NCBI GenBank assembly: GCA_949128115.1
Contig: OX421961.1
Span: forward strand, 125,739,050-125,803,049
Source of the DNA: Anaspis maculata
Taxonomy: Eukaryota > Arthropoda > Insecta > Coleoptera > Scraptiidae
Direction: 5' to 3'
Length of the DNA: 64,000 nt
Below the pieces are notes generated by a model that made no database searches, was not told the origin of the DNA, and was given only the letters and a program-made list of their open reading frames with translations. This document shows, in pieces, positions 58,701-64,000 of this stretch (the stretch's first letter is position 1; each line of letters opens with the position of its first letter). The translations under genes and the position numbers were made by a program.

Positions 58701-59639
58701 TGCACCCAAATTGAAATATATCGCAGTTAAAGGCCTAAAAACCTTGAATTGACACACCCTCGCGGTTTATAACGTTATTAAATAACCTTATAAGTATAAA
58801 ACTTAGCAGTGAGATTCTTTTTTTAGTAAATACTAATAATAATAGTCATGCGTTGAAATCTGAAGAAAAATCTGTTTGGCAACGCCGCATCAAAACGTCA
58901 AAAAAAAAGTATAGGTACCATCACGAGGAAAAAGGACAGCTTTACCTGCCTGACTTGATAAGGTTTGGCTTTAGATACAGTACAGGGTGTGAAAAATTAT
59001 TTTCTTAAAAAAATGTCCAATATTTCAAAAAATATGCATCTTAGGTATAGGACATCCCTTATGAAAAATGTAGCCAGACCACAGACAGATCCAATCATGT
59101 CAAAAAGTACAGGGGGTTCCATTTTAATAAATGAAGTTATAACTTTCTTGAATAAACAATTTTACGTACATTACCGCCAAACCTTATTATGTCATGTGGA
59201 TGGAGATGTCATTTTTCTCGATGTATTCCAAATTTCAAGACGGTAACGCCGCACCAAAACGTCAAACATTAAACATTTCATACCGCCCTGAACCCTGAAC
59301 CTATTAGTATTGTATAGTATTAGCCTTTAAAGGCTAATAAGAATATGCAATAGAATATAGGATGTCCAATTTGAAAAAAAAAGTTGACATACTTATAGGT
59401 ACCCGAACTATATGACTCCCCTACCCTGTATAATTGAATTTTTTTGAGTGACGCAGCCGACGCAGAATGAAAAACAATGTGGATAGGCGTTTGAATCATA
59501 TTTCAATCTTGAACGGGTGAAACGTAGTGTTCCGATCCCTTACTATTTACTCACCCTGTAATACAGGGTGTTAGGTACTAGTTGTAACAAATTTTAAGAG
59601 ATAAGTCTCCAAGTTTCAGAAGAATTATTAAATTAGCTT

Positions 59640-60350
59640 GAAAATGAGAATGTTCATACGAAACAAGAGTAAGTTCCAAGACATCCAAGTTTCATGACAA
59701 TCGTTCCACTAATGAAAAATTCAATGTGGCGGCAAAGATGGCGGTGGAATTATGGAACTTGGCTTGATAATAATAAGAATAATCATACGAGACACGGGTA
59801 AGTTCCAACTTACATGAAAATCGTTCCACTAATAAGAGATTTCAATATGGTGACCAAGATGGCGACCAAGATGGCGCCACCACCATCTCATGTTTCCGCC
59901 GCCATCTTGGCCGCCATATTGAAATCTCTCATTAGTGGAACGATTTTCATAAAACCTTAAACTTAACCTTGTCTCGTATGATCATTCTTATTTTCAATAA
60001 GCTGAGTTTCATGATTCCGCCGTCATATTGATATTTCTTATTAGTGGAACGATTTTCGTGAAACTTTGAACTCATCCTTGTCACGTAGTATCATTCTTAT
60101 TTTGAAGCTGAATTTCATGATTCCGCCGCTATCTTGGCCGCCATATTGGAATCTCTTATTAGTCGAACGATTGTGATGAAACTTCGAGCTTAGTCTTGTC
60201 ACTCTTGTCTCGTATTAACATTTCTATTTTCAAGTTGAGGTTCATGATTGCGCCGCCATATTGAAGTTTCTCATTAGCGGAACAATTTGCATGAAACTTG
60301 GAACTTATCCTCGTCTTGTATGATCATTCTTATTTTCAAACTGAATCCCA
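59640..60350. repeat. ~115 bp satellite, two forward then inverted copies
   Basis: GTTCCACTAAT at about 59704 and 59819 forward; ATTAGTGGAACGAT at about 59930, 60040, 60155 and 60275 inverted. The switch lies near 59885. Confidence 0.85.
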
Positions 60351-60351
60351 T

Positions 60352-62721
60352 CCCACTAAACAAAATAACGTCATACTATTGTTCAAATAACGTTCACTCT
60401 TGAACAAGAACGTTCGGATTTGACGTTCATTTGATGTCAAATCAACGTTTTATACAAGTCCTATATTCGCCTTATTGAACGTACTCACAAGAACGTTTTC
60501 GTTGGAATGGTTTTTAAACGTTGAAAAATGAACAACGTTTGGACATTGATTGCATCACGTTCAGTGAACGTTTTGTACTCTTACTACTTTTTAATGTTAT
60601 GGAATGAACGTTCTATTAATGTATGTTTCCTCATGTTAAATAGATGTTTTCAATTATTCAACAATGAAACGTTCGAATAATAGGTATCTAACTGGAATAA
60701 TGTTGCAAAAATAAACAATTGACTCAATTTTCATTATAAGATAATACCATGGAATTGGTTGCCATCAATGAAGTAGCAACAAATCAGATGGATGCATCAT
60801 AATGAAAATGAAAGTCTATTGTTGATTTCTGCTACCTAATTTCAGTCCTTAGTTCCTTACCTATTCGATTTTACCTGAGTGATTTTTTTTTCGTAGCGTG
60901 AACCTAAACCTCAACGATTATTATTATTATCATCATTTTCGTGAACAATGCAAGCCGGAGCTACATATCACTATGATAGAAATTAGAAATGTGTCTAAAC
61001 TCTAAAGTAAAAGACTTGTTAATTTAATAATATTAGTCTATTTCAGAACCAGATACCTTCTGTTGAATAATAGTAACAATAATGCTTTATATGTATACTG
61101 ATTTTATTACAAAAGATACTAACTAAAAAATGTATAAAATGGAACATTTTTGGACAAAAAAACTTTTAAATGAATAAAACTACATATAATTATTTTCTGA
61201 ACAAAACTTATAAGATAAGATCGAGGATAAGATAGATTCGGTATAGGTAACTCAAGTCACGTGTTACTAAAGGGTCATTCATAGAGTATTTCAGCGTTGG
61301 TTCCTGGTGCGGAACCATTGCTTGAAGATGTTTTCCAATTATTTATCTGTACTCTACCTCTGTCCAGCAAGTCAGAGGGAAAAGGAAATATCACTGGGTG
61401 ATTTGGTGTAGAAGACGCAGGTGCAGTTTTTTCCTTCAAGTTTTGCACCGCTTCAATAATGGCTTTCTCCCTGAAGCTACCTGAAACACATTGAGAAATT
61501 ACCTTCAGCCCTACTTTAGTCAGTCAGAGTGGACTCAAAATTAATTTCAACTATAGAAAATTGTAAATTTCATACTTACAGAATATGGCGACGACGGACG
61601 ACATCGTACTTGCAGTGTTTGTTCTTCGTCACTCTTTACCGTCAGTCGGGGTAGCTAATCGAAAATCGTAACTTCTTCGAAGCACAATAAACTTTTGCAC
61701 GTACTTAGTGGACAACAACGATGGCGGTCGAGCTGTGGTGCTTGCCGTCGCCTAATGCCGCAAGATTTTTCGCAAGAGGATTCATACTACGCTTGCTCAA
61801 AGACGCCGTTAAGCGTTGTTCATACTTTTTACGTTTTATAAACGTTTTTGGCAAATCGTTTTTTGAACGTTCTCGTTCAAACGTCATCAGGACATTTATG
61901 AATACATGATGGATTTTGCTGAATGCTGGTCATTTATGTAGGCAGGATTATTCAACCCAAAATTTTTAGTAGGTAGGTACATTCTTATTGTCTTCCATCA
62001 ATGCACAACGCACAAACCACAAACGCACAAAATGTAGGAATAATAACTTGAATAATAAAGTATTCATTTGTACTTTATAAGAATAGAAAGCGTTGTATAC
62101 TTACACTTACACAATGCGAGATAGATAGGAAACAGTGTTTTCAACACAATTTTGAAAAAAGTTTCTTAAAAACAATTACTGAAACGTTCTCTCCGAAACG
62201 TCATGTTGATTTTTAACAATGAAAAACACATGTACGTTTTGCTGAAAACACTCATTCAAGTTATGAATTTTTAACGTGCAAGTTTTGAACATCAAAAAAC
62301 CTTTGAAACAAAAACAATTTAAAAACGTTGACTTTCGAACGTTTGCTCGAACACGTTATTCAACCGTTCAAAATATAACATCATACTCATTTATAAAAAG
62401 AAACGTTCAAATAACGTTTTCTAGCGAACGTTTGTTCAAACTCGTTATTTAACTGTTGAAAATATAACATCATATTTACTTATTAAAAGGAACGTTCAAA
62501 TAACGTTTTCTTGCGAACGTTTGCCGAAAATCGTCCTGGGAACGTTACATCAAGAACTGAAGAACGCCGTTTCCTTATTAACGTTACATTTATGTTCATA
62601 AATAGAACGTTTGGCAAATCACGTCACATTAACGTGTCTTGAACGGTTTTCAAGAACGTTATTTTCTGAACAACAAATATAACGTTCACAAACGTTCATA
62701 TGATGTTTCATGTTTAGTGGG
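60352..62721. mobile_element. CCCACTAAAC element (2.4 kb) with dense AACGTT motif
   Basis: CCCACTAAACA and TGTTTAGTGGG are inverted ends; AT on both flanks, interrupting a satellite unit whose other copies are unbroken, so insertion is certain. Dozens of AACGTT/GAACGTTC motifs crowd the outer ~350 bp on the left and ~850 bp on the right. A two-exon minus-strand frame sits in the quiet middle. Confidence 0.85.
61275..61604 (-). CDS. Possible two-exon gene inside the AACGTT element
   Basis: Minus strand: exon 61604-61580 (MSSVVAIF plus one base, donor GTAAGT), a 99 bp intron, acceptor GTGTTTCAG, exon 61480-61275 (SFREKAIIEAVQNLKEKTAP .. EILYE, TGA). Phase fits, giving 76 residues; the first exon is open upstream of this ATG as well. 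No domain recognised. It may be the last exons of a transposon gene or a captured host fragment. Confidence 0.35.
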
Positions 62722-62840
62722 ATGATTCCGCCGCCAACTTGGTCGTCACACTGAAATTTCTTATTAGTGGAACGATTGTAATGGAACGTGAAACTTACTC
62801 TTGTCTCGTACGAACAATCTTATTCTCAAGCTGGACTTCA
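62722..62840. repeat. Remainder of the interrupted satellite unit
   Basis: ATGATTCCGCCGCCAACTTG and ATTAGTGGAACGATTG continue the inverted satellite broken at 60351. Confidence 0.8.
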
Positions 62841-63184
62841 TTTCAATCAACAGATCTGCACTAAGAAAACGCGCTATTGCGACAAGTGAGGGGATATTCA
62901 CTTGTTTCGATTGAGTGAACAAGATGAAAATAAGCTGTTAATTCTATGAAAATTCTCGTATAAGTATTACTACTATATTTTACGCATGCAGGAAAAGCAA
63001 TTGTTAAAAAATGTATGACAATTTTGTCTATCTTTCCCTTTATTAACGCTTTTCCCCAGAAATTCACAGCACCGATTCTTCCACCCTGGAACTGTGTTGT
63101 TCTCTCTGTCTCGTTTCTCTTTCGAACGACGATATTTTTTCCATAACAAATGGAAACGGCTCGTCTCCCGATCTCTGGTGAGGT

Positions 63185-63380
63185 TTTCTGATACAGTATT
63201 TCCTAGGTATTCCTAGATATTTCCTGATATTCACACATATTCTCGAGGATTCCCATGTATTCTCAGGTATTTCCGGAGTATTCCCGAATATTCCTGGTAT
63301 TTCCATATATTTCCTAGTATTCTCCAAGTATTCCCTAGTATTCCCTAAGTATTCTTAACATTTTGTACAGGTATTCCCGG
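63185..63380. repeat. Right GTATTCC minisatellite
   Basis: Same unit and direction as the left array, ending TTTTGTACAGGTATTCCC before the right terminal repeat. Confidence 0.88.
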
Positions 63381-63404
63381 AGTGGTTGGCCCCTTGCTTT
63401 CTGA

Positions 63405-64000
63405 ATTCCACTTGACGCTTTCTGATTTACAGTTGAAAAAGGTGTACCTAGATAATAGAGGTAGAGGTTATCACAGGGTTTTATTTAGAGATGATTTTTT
63501 ATCTAGATTACGCACAACAGTGAGTTTTAGGGTTGGCTTTGGAAACAAAATATTCATTAATTGGGGCTATAACTGGGGCAACTGCAGTGGCCCATTGTCC
63601 CATTGACTGAATTTTTCGACACCTGCGCTGGGGGGATGGAGGGTACGGCGTACGGCTGATGCTGATGTCACTTTATTTTTTATTCAGAAAGGCCAGAGGC
63701 CTACTCAGTTTTGCACTCGGTTTTGCATTTGCAACGTGAACGGGACATAGGTAGGTACGATTTGTCCCCATAGACAAGGTTTGTCCCGCACAGTTTTGCT
63801 CTCCGTTTCCGGTTCCCTTGTCTCTTGTCTCCTTGGAGATTCGCACGCCGCGACGTGGGCGTCCACCTTTAGGTCCTTCTGGGATTCAGGGAACTCTTGC
63901 ACGGGGGCAGCACGAGCGCAGCGCTCTTCTCCCTTTCGTTTGCCCGCAAAAGAACGGGAGATGCCGACACTTGTGCGTCAGACAAGGACGGACGCATGCG
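63405..64000. other. Right end of the window, nothing assignable
   Basis: The CTGAATT repeat tails off by about 63440. From about 63620 GC content rises, but no gene, tRNA or repeat partner was recognised. Confidence 0.4.

Larger units (their letters stand above)
58479..63396. mobile_element. Minisatellite element, member 2 (4.9 kb)
   Basis: The ends CGAGGGGCCAACCACTC and (inverted) CAAGGGGCCAACCACTC differ at one base; CTTTCTGA flanks both sides exactly (58471-58478, 63397-63404). Arrays of ~10 bp GTATTTCC units adjoin each end (58512-58700; 63185-63380), same orientation. The interior carries the same ~115 bp satellite as member 1, partly inverted, and the inserted 60352-62721 element. No transposase. 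Confidence 0.85.

Overview
The window is nuclear DNA from an animal, almost certainly an insect. Intron-rich genes with GT..AG splice sites sit in a sea of mobile elements, two eukaryotic tRNA genes lie inside introns, and the intergenic DNA is AT-rich and full of short TAGGTACCTACC-type stretches. A hemipteran would fit, but the order of insect is inference and I hold it loosely. No bacterial operon or phage sequence is visible.

Three protein-coding genes are recognisable. (1) About 6.4-13.2 kb, + strand: the 3' half of an ATAD2-like chromatin AAA-ATPase gene. Its second AAA domain and C-terminal helical tail are recognisable, but no bromodomain is seen. (2) About 16.7-40.8 kb, + strand: a nearly complete FACIT collagen, the collagen alpha-1(IX) (COL9A1-type) chain. 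It has a signal peptide, a thrombospondin-N/laminin-G domain with four family cysteines, interrupted Gly-X-Y helices, a short NC2-like helix and the characteristic Gly-Phe-Cys ... Asn-Lys-Gly-Pro end. (3) Nested antisense inside the 15.3 kb intron 16 of the collagen gene: a complete two-exon G2/mitotic cyclin B (31455 to 23477, - strand, 416 aa). tRNA-Lys(CTT) and tRNA-Arg(ACG) genes lie in collagen introns 3 and 4.

Layout. 0-6.4 kb: a ~530 bp tandem repeat, foldbacks and a ~265 bp GC-box satellite. 6.4-13.2 kb: the ATAD2-like gene, whose large intron holds a Drosophila FB-like foldback with minisatellite arms. 13.2-16.6 kb: foldbacks and a ~254 bp GC-box satellite. 16.7-40.8 kb: collagen with nested cyclin B. 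41-50 kb: composite hAT-type and other inverted-repeat elements. 50.3-58.3 kb: elements inserted inside one another up to five deep (SINE in minisatellite element in foldback in solo LTR in a CAGAGCTGG element). 58.5-63.4 kb: a second member of the minisatellite-element family, itself carrying a 2.4 kb AACGTT-rich element. The right half after 41 kb has no host gene I can recognise.

The most unusual content is transposon biology. Two related elements (50801-53907 and 58479-63396) have C(G/A)AGGGG..ACCAC termini, exact 8-bp target duplications and a minisatellite array just inside each end. A second pair (55791-57710 and 60352-62721) has CCCA...TGGG-type ends, 2-bp duplications and a dense internal motif. 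On the gene side, collagen exons 18 and 19 look like a mutually exclusive pair.
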